A stretch of 64,000 nt of DNA from Litoditis marina (GCA_964036275.1 CAXIWQ010000487.1:248001-312000), one strand, 5' to 3'. Shown: positions 13,269 through 25,486, counted from the first letter of the stretch. Numbers and translations are program-made. Notes: generated from the sequence alone by a model not told the origin.

Positions 13269-13862
13269 CTAGGGTTGTTAATCGAGTTGAAAATTTCGAG
13301 TTTTTCGAGTTTCGAGTTTTTCGAGTTTTCGAAAATTCGAGTTTTTCGAGTTTCGAGTTTTTCGAGTTTCCGAAAATTCGAGTTTTTCGAGTTTCGAGTT
13401 TTTCGAGTTTTCGATATTTCGAGTTTTTCGAGTTTCGAGTTTTTCGAGTTCTGAAAATTTCGAGTTTTTCGAGTTTCGAGTTTTTCGAGTTCGGAAATTT
13501 TCGAGTTTTTCGAGTTTCGAGTTGAACTCAGAACTCGAAATTTCGAGTTTTTCGAGTTTTCTTGTTGAAAATTTCGAGTTTTTCGAGTTTCAATCTCAAA
13601 AAATTCGAGTTTTTCGAGTTTCGAGTTTTTCGAGTTTCAGAAAATTCGAGTTTTTCGAGTTTCGAGTTTTTCGAGTTTCAGAAAATTCGAGTTTTTCGAG
13701 TTTCGAGTTTTTCGAGTTTTCGAAATTTCGAGTTTTTCGAGTTTCGAGTTTTTCGAGTTTTCGAAATTTCGAGTTTTTCGAGTTTCGAGTTGAACTCGAA
13801 ACTCGAAATTTCGAGTTTATTTCGAGTTTTTCGAGTTCGAGTTTATTTTTTAACAACCCTAG
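13269..13862. mobile_element. 594-bp non-autonomous element with 13-bp terminal inverted repeats (MITE-like)
   Basis: The element begins CTAGGGTTGTTAA and ends TTAACAACCCTAG, a perfect 13-bp terminal inverted repeat, and is flanked by a 6-bp direct duplication (CACAGC). It encodes no transposase. Open frames that cross it are low-complexity translations of its internal repeat joined to satellite. The structure fits a non-autonomous DNA transposon moved in trans. The 6-bp duplication does not match the usual sizes of hAT (8), Tc1/mariner (TA), piggyBac (TTAA) or Harbinger (3), so I do not assign a superfamily. The paralogous block at 16.7 kb lacks the insertion, so both boundaries are defined to the base. 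Confidence 0.88.
13281..13845. repeat. ~41-bp TCGA-rich tandem repeat filling the element
   Basis: The interior is built of CGAGTTTTT and CGAGTTT blocks alternating with short spacers such as TTTTCGAAAATT or TTCAGAAAATT. A full unit is about 41 bp, repeated roughly a dozen times with some units shortened or expanded. Two inverted sites occur near 13520-13545 and 13785-13815, where TTCGAGTTGAACTC turns the strand sense and could form hairpins. The composition is unlike the surrounding satellite, so the repeat came in with the element or expanded inside it. Confidence 0.85.
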
Positions 13863-13868
13863 CACAGC
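13863..13868. repeat. Right target-site duplication CACAGC
   Basis: Exact copy of 13263-13268, directly after the terminal TTAACAACCCTAG. The satellite monomer then continues in phase with CACAAAAGAC. Confidence 0.88.
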
Positions 13869-16312
13869 CACAAAAGACAAATTAACGCGGTTATTACTTC
13901 TTTGCCTTGCAGCTACAGAAAAAAGTTCATACGGCCATCAAGTCTGTTGCTCCCAGCTACAAAAACCTAATACGACTTCATATTCTGTGGCGCACAGCCA
14001 CAAAAGACAAATTAACGCGGTTATTGACTCTTTGCCGTGCAGCTACAGGAAAAAGGTTATACGGCTACCAAGTATGTTGCTCCCAGCTACAAAAACCTAA
14101 TACGACTATCTATTCTGTGGCGCACAGCCACAAAATACGAATTGACGCGGTTATCGACTCTTTGCCTTGCAGCTACAGAGAACAGTTCATACGGCTATCA
14201 AATCTGTTGCTCCCAGCTACAAAAACCTAATACGACTATCTATTCTGTGGCGCACAGCCACAAAATACGAATTAACGCGGTTATCGACTTTTTGCCTTGC
14301 AGCTACAGAGAACAGTTCATACGGCTATCAAATCTGTTGCTCCCAGCTACAAAAACCTAATACGACAATCTATTCTGTGGCGCACAGCCACAAAATACGA
14401 ATTATCGCGGTTATCGACTTGTTGGCTTGCAGCTACAGAGAAAAGTTCATACGGCTATCAAGTCTGTTGCTCCCAGCTACGAAAACCTGATACGACAATC
14501 TATTCTGTGGCGCACAGCCACAAAAGACAAATTAACGCGGTTATTACCTCTTTGCCTTGCAGCTACAGAAAAAAATTCATACGGCTATCAATTCTGTTGC
14601 TCCCAGCTACGAAAACCTAATACGACTCTATATTCTGTGGCGCACAGTTACAAAAGACAAATTAACGCGGTTATTGACTCTTTGCCGTGCAGCTACAGGA
14701 AAAAGGTTATACGGCTATCAAGTATGTTGCTCCCAGCTAAAAAAACCTAATACGACTATCTATTCTGTGGCGCACAGCCACAAAATACGAATTAACGCGG
14801 TTATCGACTCTTTGCCTTGCAGCTACAGAGAACAGTTCATACGGCTATCAAGTCTGTTGCTCCCAGCTACAAAAACCTAATACGACTATATATTCTGTGG
14901 CGCACAGCCACAAAAGACGAATTAACGCGGTTATTGACTCTTTGCCTCGCAGTTACAGAGAATATTTCATACGGCTATCAAATCTGTTGCTCCCAGCTAC
15001 AAAAACCTAATACGACAATCTATTCTGTGGCGCACAGCCACAAAATACGAATTATCGCGGTTATCGACTTGTTGGCTTGCAGCTACAGAGAAAAGTTCAT
15101 ACGGCTATCAAGTCTGTTGCTCCCAGCTACAAAAACCTGATACGACAATCTATTCTGTGGCGCACAGCCACAAAAGACAAATTAACGCGGTTATTACCTC
15201 TTTGCCTTGCAGCTACAGAAAAAAATTCATACGGCTATCAAGTCTGTTGCTCCCAGCTACGAAAACCTAATACGACTCTATATTCTGTGGCGCACAGTTA
15301 CAAAAGACAAATTAACGCGGTTATTGACTCTTTGCCGTGCAGCTACAGGAAAAAGGTTATACGGCTATCAAGTATGTTGCTCCCAGCTAAAAAAACCTAA
15401 TACGACTATCTATTCTGTGGCGCACAGCCACAAAATACGAATTAACGCGGTTATCGACTCTTTGCCTTGCAGCTACAGAGAACAGTTCATACGGCTATCA
15501 AGTCTGTTGCTCCCAGCTACAAAAACCTAATACGACTATATATTCTGTGGCGCACAGCCACAAAAGACGAATTAACGCGGTTATTGACTCTTTGCCTCGC
15601 AGTTACAGAGAATATTTCATACGGCTATCAAATCTGTTGCTCCCAGCTACAAAAACCTAATACGACAATCTATTCTGTGGCGCACAGCCACAAAAGACAA
15701 ATTAACGCGGTTATTGACTCTTTGCCGTGCAGCTACAGGAAAAAGGTTATACGGCTAACAAGTATGTTGCTCCCAGCTACAAAAACCTAATACGACTATC
15801 TATTCTGTGGCGCACAGCCACAAAATACGAATTAACGCGGTTATCGACTCTTTGCCTTGCAGCTACAGAGAACAGTTCATACGGCTATCAAATCTGTTGC
15901 TCCCAGCTACAAAAACCTAATACGACAATCTATTCTGTGGCGCACAGCCACAAAATACAAATTATCGCGGTTATCGACTTGTTGGCTTGCAGCTACAGAG
16001 AAAAGTTCATACGGCTATCAAGTTTGTTGCTCCCAGCTACAAAAACCTAATACGACTATATATTCTGTGGCGCACAGCCACAAAAGACGAATTAACGCGG
16101 TTATTGACTCTTTGCCTCGCAGTTACAGAGAACATTTCATACGGCTATCAAATCTGTTGCTCCCAGCTACAAAAACCTAATACGACAATCTATTCTGAGG
16201 CGCACAGCCACAAAGACGAATTAACGCGGTTATTGACATTTTGACTTGCAGCTACAAAAAAAAAATCATACGGCTATCAAGTCTGTTGCTTCCAACTACA
16301 AAAACATAATAT

Positions 16313-18355
16313 GACTTTATATTCTGTGGCGCACAGCCACAAAAGACAAATTAACGCGGTTATTGACTCTTTGCCGTGCAGCTACAGGAAAAAGGTTATA
16401 CGGCTATCAAATATGTTGCTCCCAGCTACAAAAACCTAATACGACTATCTATTCTGTGGCGCACAGCCACAAAATACGAATTAACGCGGTTATCGACTTT
16501 TTGCCTTGCAGCTACAGAGAACAGTTCATACGGCTATCAAATCTGTTGCTCCCAGCTACAAAAACCTAATACGACTTTATATTCTGTGGCGCACAGCCAC
16601 AAAAGACAAATTAACGCGGTTATTGACATTTTGACTTGCAGCTACAAAAAAAATCATACGGCTATCAAGTCTGTTGCTTCCAACTACAAAAACATAATAC
16701 GACAATATATTCTGTGGCGCACAGCCACAAAAGACAAATTAACGCGGTTATTACTTCTTTGCCTTGCAGCTACAGAAAAAAGTTCATACGGCCATCAAGT
16801 CTGTTGCTCCCAGCTACAAAAACCTAATACGACTTCATATTCTGTGGCGCACAGCCACAAAAGACAAATTAACGCGGTTATTGACTCTTTGCCGTGCAGC
16901 TACAGGAAAAAGGTTATACGGCTACCAAGTATGTTGCTCCCAGCTACAAAAACCTAATACGACTATCTATTCTGTGGCGCACAGCCACAAAATACGAATT
17001 GACGCGGTTATCGACTCTTTGCCTTGCAGCTACAGAGAACAGTTCATACGGCTATCAAATCTGTTGCTCCCAGCTACAAAAACCTAATACGACTATCTAT
17101 TCTGTGGCGCACAGCCACAAAATACGAATTAACGCGGTTATCGACTTTTTGCCTTGCAGCTACAGAGAACAGTTCATACGGCTATCAAATCTGTTGCTCC
17201 CAGCTACAAAAACCTAATACGACAATCTATTCTGTGGCGCACAGCCACAAAATACGAATTATCGCGGTTATCGACTTGTTGGCTTGCAGCTACAGAGAAA
17301 AGTTCATACGGCTATCAAGTCTGTTGCTCCCAGCTACAAAAACCTGATACGACAATCTATTCTGTGGCGCACAGCCACAAAAGACAAATTAACGCGGTTA
17401 TTACCTCTTTGCCTTGCAGCTACAGAAAAAAATTCATACGGCTATCAAGTCTGTTGCTCCCAGCTACGAAAACCTAATACGACTCTATATTCTGTGGCGC
17501 ACAGTTACAAAAGACAAATTAACGCGGTTATTGACTCTTTGCCGTGCAGCTACAGGAAAAAGGTTATACGGCTATCAAGTATGTTGCTCCCAGCTAAAAA
17601 AACCTAATACGACTATCTATTCTGTGGCGCACAGCCACAAAATACGAATTAACGCGGTTATCGACTCTTTGCCTTGCAGCTACAGAGAACAGTTCATACG
17701 GCTATCAAGTCTGTTGCTCCCAGCTACAAAAACCTAATACGACTATATATTCTGTGGCGCACAGCCACAAAAGACGAATTAACGCGGTTATTGACTCTTT
17801 GCCTCGCAGTTACAGAGAATATTTCATACGGCTATCAAATCTGTTGCTCCCAGCTACAAAAACCTAATACGACAATCTATTCTGTGGCGCACAGCCACAA
17901 AATACGAATTATCGCGGTTATCGACTTGTTGGCTTGCAGCTACAGAGAAAAGTTCATACGGCTATCAAGTCTGTTGCTCCCAGCTACAAAAACCTGATAC
18001 GACAATCTATTCTGTGGCGCACAGCCACAAAAGACAAATTAACGCGGTTATTACCTCTTTGCCTTGCAGCTACAGAAAAAAATTCATACGGCTATCAAGT
18101 CTGTTGCTCCCAGCTACGAAAACCTAATACGACTCTATATTCTGTGGCGCACAGTTACAAAAGACAAATTAACGCGGTTATTGACTCTTTGCCGTGCAGC
18201 TACAGGAAAAAGGTTATACGGCTACCAAGTATGTTGCTCCCAGCTAAAAAAACCTAATACGACTATCTATTCTGTGGCGCACAGCCACAAAATACGAATT
18301 AACGCGGTTATCGACTCTTTGCCTTGCAGCTACAGAGAACAGTTCATACGGCTAT
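16313..18355 (+). repeat. Segmental duplication copy 2 (empty-site copy of 12855-15498)
   Basis: Counterpart of the block carrying the 594-bp element. It matches at a constant offset on each side of the insertion point and diverges near 18355, where copy 1 reads TCAAGTCTG and this copy reads TCAAATCTG. It differs from copy 1 by isolated substitutions and one fewer A in the A-run near 16645. Confidence 0.88.
16720..16725. other. Paralogous empty insertion site (CACAGC, single copy)
   Basis: In the duplicate block the same GGCG-CACAGC-CACAAAAG context is uninterrupted. Mapping 13263-13268 and 13863-13868 onto this block both give 16720-16725. This shows the pre-insertion state. Insertion after the duplication is the simplest order; precise loss from this copy is less likely. 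Confidence 0.88.
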
Positions 18356-20143
18356 CAAATCTGTTGCTCCCAGCTACAAAAACCTAATACGACAATCTAT
18401 TCTGTGGCGCACAGCCACAAAATACAAATTATCGCGGTTATCGACTTGTTGGCTTGCAGCTACAGAGAAAAGTTCATACGGCTATCAAGTTTGTTGCTCC
18501 CAGCTACAAAAACCTAATACGACTATATATTCTGTGGCGCACAGCCACAAAAGACGAATTAACGCGGTTATTGACTCTTTGCCTCGCAGTTACAGAGAAC
18601 ATTTCATACGGCTATCAAATCTGTTGCTCCCAGCTACAAAAACCTAATACGACAATCTATTCTGAGGCGCACAGCCACAAAGACGAATTAACGCGGTTAT
18701 TGACATTTTGACTTGCAGCTACAAAAAAAAAATCATACGGCTATCAAGTCTGTTGCTTCCAACTACAAAAACATAATACGACTTTATATTCTGTGGCGCA
18801 CAGCCACAAAATACAAATTAACGCGGTTATTGACTCTTTGCCTTGCAGTTACAGAGAACATTTCATACGGCTATCAAATCTGTTGCTCCCAGCTACAAAA
18901 ACCTAATACGACTTTATATTCTGTGGCGCACAGCCACAAAAGACAAATTAACGCGGTTTTTACCTCTTTGCCTTGCAGCTACAGAAAAAAAGTTTATACG
19001 GCTATCAAGTATGTTGCTCCCAGCTACAAAAACCTAATACGACTTTATATTCTGTGGCGCACAGCCACAAAAGACAAATTAACGCGGTTATTGACTCTTT
19101 GCCGTGCAGCTACAGAAAAAAGTTTATATGGCTATCAAGTATGTTGCTCCCAGCTAGAAAAACCCAATACAACTATCTATTCTGTGGCACACAGCCACAA
19201 AATACGATATAACGCGGTTATCGACTCTTTGCCTTGCAGCTACAGAAAAAAGTTTATACGGCTATCAAGTCTGTTGCTCATGGCTACAAAAACCTAATAC
19301 GACTTTATATCCTATGGCGCACAGCCACAAAAGACAAATTAACGCGGTTATTACCTCTTTGCCTTGCAGCTACAGAAAAAAGTTCATACGGCTATCAAGT
19401 CTGTTGCTCCCAGCTACAAAAACCTGATACGACAATCTATTCTGTGGCGCACAGCCACAAAAGACAAATTAACGCGGTTATTACCTCTTTGCCTTGCAGC
19501 TACAGAAAAAAGTTCATACGGCTATCAAGTCTGTTGCTCCCAGCTACAAAAACCTAATACGACTTTATATTCTGTGGCGCACAGCCACAAAAGACAAATT
19601 AACGCGGTTATTGACTCTTTGCCGTGCAGCTACAGAAAAAAGGTTATACGGCTATCAAATATGTTGCTCCCAGCTACAAAAACCTAATACGACTATCTAT
19701 TCTGTGGCGCACAGCCACAAAATACGAATTATCGCGGTTATCGACTTGTTGGCTTGCAGCTACAGAGAAAAGTTCATACGGCTATCAAGTCTGTTGCTCC
19801 CAGCTACAAAAACCTGATACGACAATCTATTCTGTGGCGCACAGCCACAAAAGACAAATTAACGCGGTTATTACCTCTTTGCCTTGCAGCTACAGAAAAA
19901 AATTCATACGGCTATCAAGTCTGTTGCTCCCAGCTACGAAAACCTAATACGACTCTATATTCTGTGGCGCACAGTTACAAAAGACAAATTAACGCGGTTA
20001 TTGACTCTTTGCCGTGCAGCTACAGGAAAAAGGTTATACGGCTATCAAGTATGTTGCTCCCAGCTAAAAAAACCTAATACGACTATCTATTCTGTGGCGC
20101 ACAGCCACAAAATACGAATTAACGCGGTTATCGACTCTTTGCC

Positions 20144-22935
20144 TTGCAGCTACAGAGAACAGTTCATACGGCTATCAAGTCTGTTGCTCCCAGCTACAAA
20201 AACCTAATACGACTATATATTCTGTGGCGCACAGCCACAAAAGACGAATTAACGCGGTTATTGACTCTTTGCCTCGCAGTTACAGAGAATATTTCATACG
20301 GCTATCAAATCTGTTGCTCCCAGCTACAAAAACCTAATACGACAATCTATTCTGTGGCGCACAGCCACAAAAGACAAATTAACGCGGTTATTGACTCTTT
20401 GCCGTGCAGCTACAGGAAAAAGGTTATACGGCTACCAAGTATGTTGCTCCCAGCTACAAAAACCTAATACGACTATCTATTCTGTGGCGCACAGCCACAA
20501 AATACGAATTAACGCGGTTATCGACTCTTTGCCTTGCAGCTACAGAGAACAGTTCATACGGCTATCAAATCTGTTGCTCCCAGCTACAAAAACCTAATAC
20601 GACAATCTATTCTGTGGCGCACAGCCACAAAATACAAATTATCGCGGTTATCGACTTGTTGGCTTGCAGCTACAGAGAAAAGTTCATACGGCTATCAAGT
20701 TTGTTGCTCCCAGCTACAAAAACCTAATACGACTATATATTCTGTGGCGCACAGCCACAAAAGACGAATTAACGCGGTTATTGACTCTTTGCCTCGCAGT
20801 TACAGAGAACATTTCATACGGCTATCAAATCTGTTGCTCCCAGCTACAAAAACCTAATACGACAATCTATTCTGAGGCGCACAGCCACAAAGACGAATTA
20901 ACGCGGTTATTGACATTTTGACTTGCAGCTACAAAAAAAAAATCATACGGCTATCAAGTCTGTTGCTTCCAACTACAAAAACATAATACGACTTTATATT
21001 CTGTGGCGCACAGCCACAAAATACAAATTAACGCGGTTATTGACTCTTTGCCTTGCAGTTACAGAGAACATTTCATACGGCTATCAAATCTGTTGCTCCC
21101 AGCTACAAAAACCTAATACGACTTTATATTCTGTGGCGCACAGCCACAAAAGACAAATTAACGCGGTTTTTACCTCTTTGCCTTGCAGCTACAGAAAAAA
21201 AGTTTATACGGCTATCAAGTCTGTTGCTCCCAGCTACGAAAACCTAATACGACTCTATATTCTGTGGCGCACAGTTACAAAAGACAAATTAACGCGGTTA
21301 TTGACTCTTTGCCGTGCAGCTACAGGAAAAAGGTTATACGGCTATCAAGTATGTTGCTCCCAGCTAAAAAAACCTAATACGACTATCTATTCTGTGGCGC
21401 ACAGCCACAAAATACGAATTAACGCGGTTATCGACTCTTTGCCTTGCAGCTACAGAGAACAGTTCATACGGCTATCAAGTCTGTTGCTCCCAGCTACAAA
21501 AACCTAATACGACTATATATTCTGTGGCGCACAGCCACAAAAGACGAATTAACGCGGTTATTGACTCTTTGCCTCGCAGTTACAGAGAATATTTCATACG
21601 GCTATCAAATCTGTTGCTCCCAGCTACAAAAACCTAATACGACAATCTATTCTGTGGCGCACAGCCACAAAAGACAAATTAACGCGGTTATTGACTCTTT
21701 GCCGTGCAGCTACAGGAAAAAGGTTATACGGCTACCAAGTATGTTGCTCCCAGCTACAAAAACCTAATACGACTATCTATTCTGTGGCGCACAGCCACAA
21801 AATACGAATTAACGCGGTTATCGACTCTTTGCCTTGCAGCTACAGAGAACAGTTCATACGGCTATCAAATCTGTTGCTCCCAGCTACAAAAACCTAATAC
21901 GACAATCTATTCTGTGGCGCACAGCCACAAAATACAAATTATCGCGGTTATCGACTTGTTGGCTTGCAGCTACAGAGAAAAGTTCATACGGCTATCAAGT
22001 TTGTTGCTCCCAGCTACAAAAACCTAATACGACTATATATTCTGTGGCGCACAGCCACAAAAGACGAATTAACGCGGTTATTGACTGTTTGCCTCGCAGT
22101 TACAGAGAACATTTCATACGGCTATCAAATCTGTTGCTCCCAGCTACAAAAACCTAATACGACAATCTATTCTGAGGCGCACAGCCACAAAGACGAATTA
22201 ACGCGGTTATTGACATTTTGACTTGCAGCTACAAAAAAAAAATCATACGGCTATCAAGTCTGTTGCTTCCAACTACAAAAACATAATACGACTTTATATT
22301 CTGTGGCGCACAGCCACAAAATACAAATTAACGCGGTTATTGACTCTTTGCCTTGCAGTTACAGAGAACATTTCATACGGCTATCAAATCTGTTGCTCCC
22401 AGCTACAAAAACCTAATACGACTTTATATTCTGTGGCGCACAGCCACAAAAGACAAATTAACGCGGTTTTTACCTCTTTGCCTTGCAGCTACAGAAAAAA
22501 AGTTTATACGGCTATCAAGTATGTTGCTCCCAGCTACAAAAACCTAATACGACTTTATATTCTGTGGCGCACAGCCACAAAAGACAAATTAACGCGGTTA
22601 TTGACTCTTTGCCGTGCAGCTACAGAAAAAAGTTTATATGGCTATCAAGTATGTTGCTCCCAGCTAGAAAAACCCAATACAACTATCTATTCTGTGGCAC
22701 ACAGCCACAAAATACGATATAACGCGGTTATCGACTCTTTGCCTTGCAGCTACAGAAAAAAGTTTATACGGCTATCAAGTCTGTTGCTCATGGCTACAAA
22801 AACCTAATACGACTTTATATCCTATGGCGCACAGCCACAAAAGACAAATTAACGCGGTTATTACCTCTTTGCCTTGCAGCTACAGAAAAAAGTTCATACG
22901 GCTATCAAGTCTGTTGCTCCCAGCTACAAAAACCT
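20144..22935 (+). repeat. Ten-monomer higher-order repeat, offset 1300 bp
   Basis: Monomer starts 20144/21444, 20404/21704, 20534/21834, 20664/21964 and 20923/22223 pair at an offset of 1300 bp. They share the variant TATTCTGAGGCGCAC and the marker monomer. The block from about 20822 to 22940 also recurs at 26971-29089 on the far side of the composite insertion (offset 6149). Confidence 0.85.
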
Positions 22936-23590
22936 GATACGACTATCTATTCTGTGGCGCACAGCCACAAATTACGAATTAACGCGGTTATCGACTGTTT
23001 GCTTTGCAGCTACAAAAAAAAGTTGATACGGCTATCAAGTATGTTGTTCCCAGCTACAAAAACCTGATACGACAATCTATTCTGTGGCGCACAGCCACAA
23101 AATACGAATTAACGCGGTTATCGACTCTTTGTCTTGCAGCTACAGAGAACAGTTCATACGGCTATCAAATATGTTGCTCCCAGCTACAAAAACCTAATAC
23201 GACAATCTATTCTGTGGCGCACAGCCACAAAATACGAATTAACGCGGTTATCGACTCTTTGCCTTGCAGCTACAGAGAACAGTTCATACGGCTATCAGGT
23301 CTGTTGCTCATGGCTACAAAAACCTAATACGACTTTATATTCTATGGCGCACAGCCACAAAAGACAAATTAACGCGGTTATTGACTCTTTGCCTTGCAGC
23401 TACAGAAAAAAGTTTATACGGCTATCAAGTATGTTGCTCCCAGCTAGAAAAACCCAATACAACTATCTATTCTGTGGCACACAGCCACAAAATACAAATT
23501 AACGCGGTTATCGACTCTTTGCCTTGCAGCTACAGAAAAAGTTTATACGGCTATCAAGTCTGTTGCTCATGGCTACAAAAACCTAATCGC

Positions 23591-23611
23591 GCGCAGCGCG
23601 AAGCGCTGTGC
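23591..23611. repeat. GC-rich hairpin at the left end of the insertion
   Basis: GCGCAGCGC (23591-23599) pairs with GCGCTGTGC (23603-23611) around a GAA triloop. This gives a 9-bp stem with one G-T pair, only 3 bp inside the insertion boundary. Hairpins near a terminus occur in some transposon families, but the terminal bases here do not show the Helitron CTRR signature. Confidence 0.55.
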
Positions 23612-23824
23612 GAGATTTGTCTTTGGTCCGGCTAATGCGCGCTTCCGTTTTTTTAGTTTCTCCTCAAAAAGGCTGAAATTTGCAAAACAAAGTTTTTATT
23701 GATGTACTTGTTTTCTATAGCTAATTCCCTAACCGTGTTTCAAATTTGAGCGAGATCGGTTAAGTTTGAGCCAAGTTATGACCTCATGCGCTTCATCAAG
23801 AGCGCCAACTTCCGTCGTGTGTGG

Positions 23825-23857
<33 letters not shown>

Positions 23858-24188
23858 GGTGGGTGGTGACAAGAAAAGTAAACCCAGTTCAAGGGTTTCT
23901 ACTCAACCGATTTCGTTGAAAATTGTGAAAGACATGTGATACCTACTCGAACACTCGCGGAGCAAAAAAAATTCGAGAAAAAATTGTTTTAATCAAAGTT
24001 ATAGACATTTTTCGGAAAGTGTCTGCGTCTCTCCATTTAGCACGCTCTCTCACTCTCTCTGCCCGGTCGACAACTCAAACTGTATTGTAACTTAGAGTAA
24101 CAATTACCGATTTGCTCGAAAATTGAAATATGATGCCATCGTGACTTTTATTTGAGTATGAAGTATTCTATTCCTGACGTCCTTCAGG
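23612..24188. other. Unique non-coding stretch of the insertion
   Basis: AT-rich sequence with no open frame of note and no similarity to the satellite that I can see. It contains a GT/GGGT microsatellite (23816-23868), short CT-rich runs near 24043-24062, and a decayed start of the downstream repeat near 24150-24188 (TGACGTCC, GGATTCTGGAG). No RNA gene is recognised. Confidence 0.6.
23816..23868 (+). repeat. (GT)n microsatellite running into (GGGT)n
   Basis: A GT dinucleotide run with one GGG interruption passes directly into GGGTGGGTGGGTGGG at 23849-23863. Four GGG runs with single-T loops meet the classic intramolecular G-quadruplex pattern on the plus strand. Confidence 0.9.
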
Positions 24189-25486
24189 ATTCTGGAGACC
24201 GGATGACGTCATTTTTGAAAAGTGCAAAGTTGACGTCACATATATTTTCAAATGATGATAATATCTTAAAAAGGGTCAATTAACGGAGAAACTCAATCTA
24301 AAAGTGACGTATTCTGAGATTCTGGAGACCAGATGACGTCATTTTTGGAAAGTGCAAAGTTGACGTCACATATATTTTTAAACGATGGTAATATCTTAGA
24401 AAGGGTCAATTAACGGTGAAACTCAATCTGAGAGTGATGTATTCTGGGATTCTGGAGACCAGATGACGTCATTTTGAAAAGTGCAAAGTTGACGTCACAT
24501 ATATTTTCAAATGATGATAATATCTTAGAAAGGGTCAATTAACGGAGAAACTCAATCTAGAAGTGACGTATTCTGAGATTCTGGAGACCAGATGACGTCA
24601 TTTTTGAAAAGTGCAAAGTTGACGTCACATATATTTTCAAATGATGATAATATCTTAGAAAGGGTCAATTAACGGAGAAACTCAATCTAGAAGTGACGTA
24701 TTCTGAGATTCTGGAGACCGGATGACGTCATTTTTGAAAAGTGCAAAGTTGACGTCACATATATTTTCAAATGATGATAATATCTTAGAAAGGGTCAATT
24801 AACGGAGAAACTCAATCTAGAAGTGACGTATTCTGAGATTCTGGAGACCAGATGACGTCATTTTTGGAAAGTGCAAAGTTGACGTCACATATATTTTTAA
24901 ACGATGGTAATATCTTAGAAAGGGTCAATTAACGGTGAAACTCAATCTGAGAGTGATGTATTCTGGGATTCTGGAGACCAGATGACGTCATTTTGAAAAG
25001 TGCAAAGTTGACGTCACATATATTTTCAAATGATGATAATATCTTAGAAAGGGTCAATTAACGGAGAAACTCAATCTAGAAGTGACGTATTCTGAGATTC
25101 TGGAGACCAGATGACGTCATTTTTGAAAAGTGCAAAGTTGACGTCACATATATTTTCAAATGATGATAATATCTTAGAAAGGGTCAATTAACGGAGAAAC
25201 TCAATCTAGAAGTGACGTATTCTGAGATTCTGGAGACCAGATGACGTCATTTTTGAAAAGTGCAAAGTTGACGTCACATATATTTTCAAATGATGATAAT
25301 ATCTTAGAAAGGGTCAATTAACGGAGAAACTCAATCTAGAAGTGACGTATTCTGAGATTCTGGAGACCAGATGACGTCATTTTTGAAAAGTGCAAAGTTG
25401 ACGTGAAATATGTTTTCGAATGCTGAAAGTTTCTTAGAAATGGTCAATTCACGATGAAACTTCATTCAAACATGACGTATTCTGGG
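24189..25486 (+). repeat. Second tandem repeat, ten copies of ~130 bp, with TGACGTCA palindromes
   Basis: Copies begin at ATTCTGGAGACC: 24189, 24319, 24449, 24578, 24708, 24838, 24968, 25097, 25227 and 25357. Spacing is 130 bp, or 129 where the T-run after TGACGTCA is one shorter. Every copy has TGACGTCA followed 27 bp later by a second TGACGTCA (altered to TGACGTGA in the last copy), then TCAATTAACGG and a half-site GTGACGTA or GTGATGTA. Copies near 24319 and 24449 share variants (TTTTTAAACGATGG, GAGAGTGATG) that recur at 24838 and 24968, so there is a four-copy higher-order unit of 519 bp. The sequence does not align with the host satellite despite the equal period. Confidence 0.93.

Larger units (their letters stand above)
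12855..15498 (+). repeat. Segmental duplication copy 1 (element-bearing; partner 16313-18355)
   Basis: This block matches 16313-18355 monomer for monomer. The offset is 3457-3458 bp left of the 594-bp element and 2857 bp right of it. The difference of 600 bp equals the element plus its 6-bp target duplication. Shared private variants include AATTTTGACTTGC-type marker monomers ending CATAATACGACAATATATTC and the variant CAGTTACAAAAGACAAATT. This copy acquired the element; its partner did not. Confidence 0.88.
13863..23587 (+). repeat. 130-bp satellite array, segment B (about 75 monomers)
   Basis: Continuation of the same array and orientation as segment A, starting inside a monomer at the target duplication. 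It has the same landmarks and 130-bp period. The marker monomer occurs near 16235, 18703, 20913 and 22213. Subfamilies include a group with CAGCTACGAAAACC and a group reading TCAAGTTTGTTGCTCC or TATTCTGAGGCGCAC that recurs four times or more. The last monomers (about 22935-23587) carry rare variants: CACAAATTACGAATT, CTCATGGCTACA, TATTCTATGGCGC and an A-run shortened to CAGAAAAAGTTTA. The segment ends abruptly after AAAAACCTAAT, where the composite insertion begins. Confidence 0.98.

Noticed and set aside
13522..14100. Phe/Ser/Glu-rich open frame across the 594-bp element
   Set aside because: It is a translation of the TCGA-rich repeat joined to satellite. The opposite strand is open too (13596-13880), as expected from low-complexity DNA.
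23588..23640. Helitron terminus (hairpin near the boundary)
   Set aside because: The hairpin is present, but the CTRR end and the A-T insertion context are not.
24189..25486. Nested repeat as a diverged form of the host satellite
   Set aside because: Apart from the equal period and a short AATTAACG match at a non-equivalent position, the units do not align.
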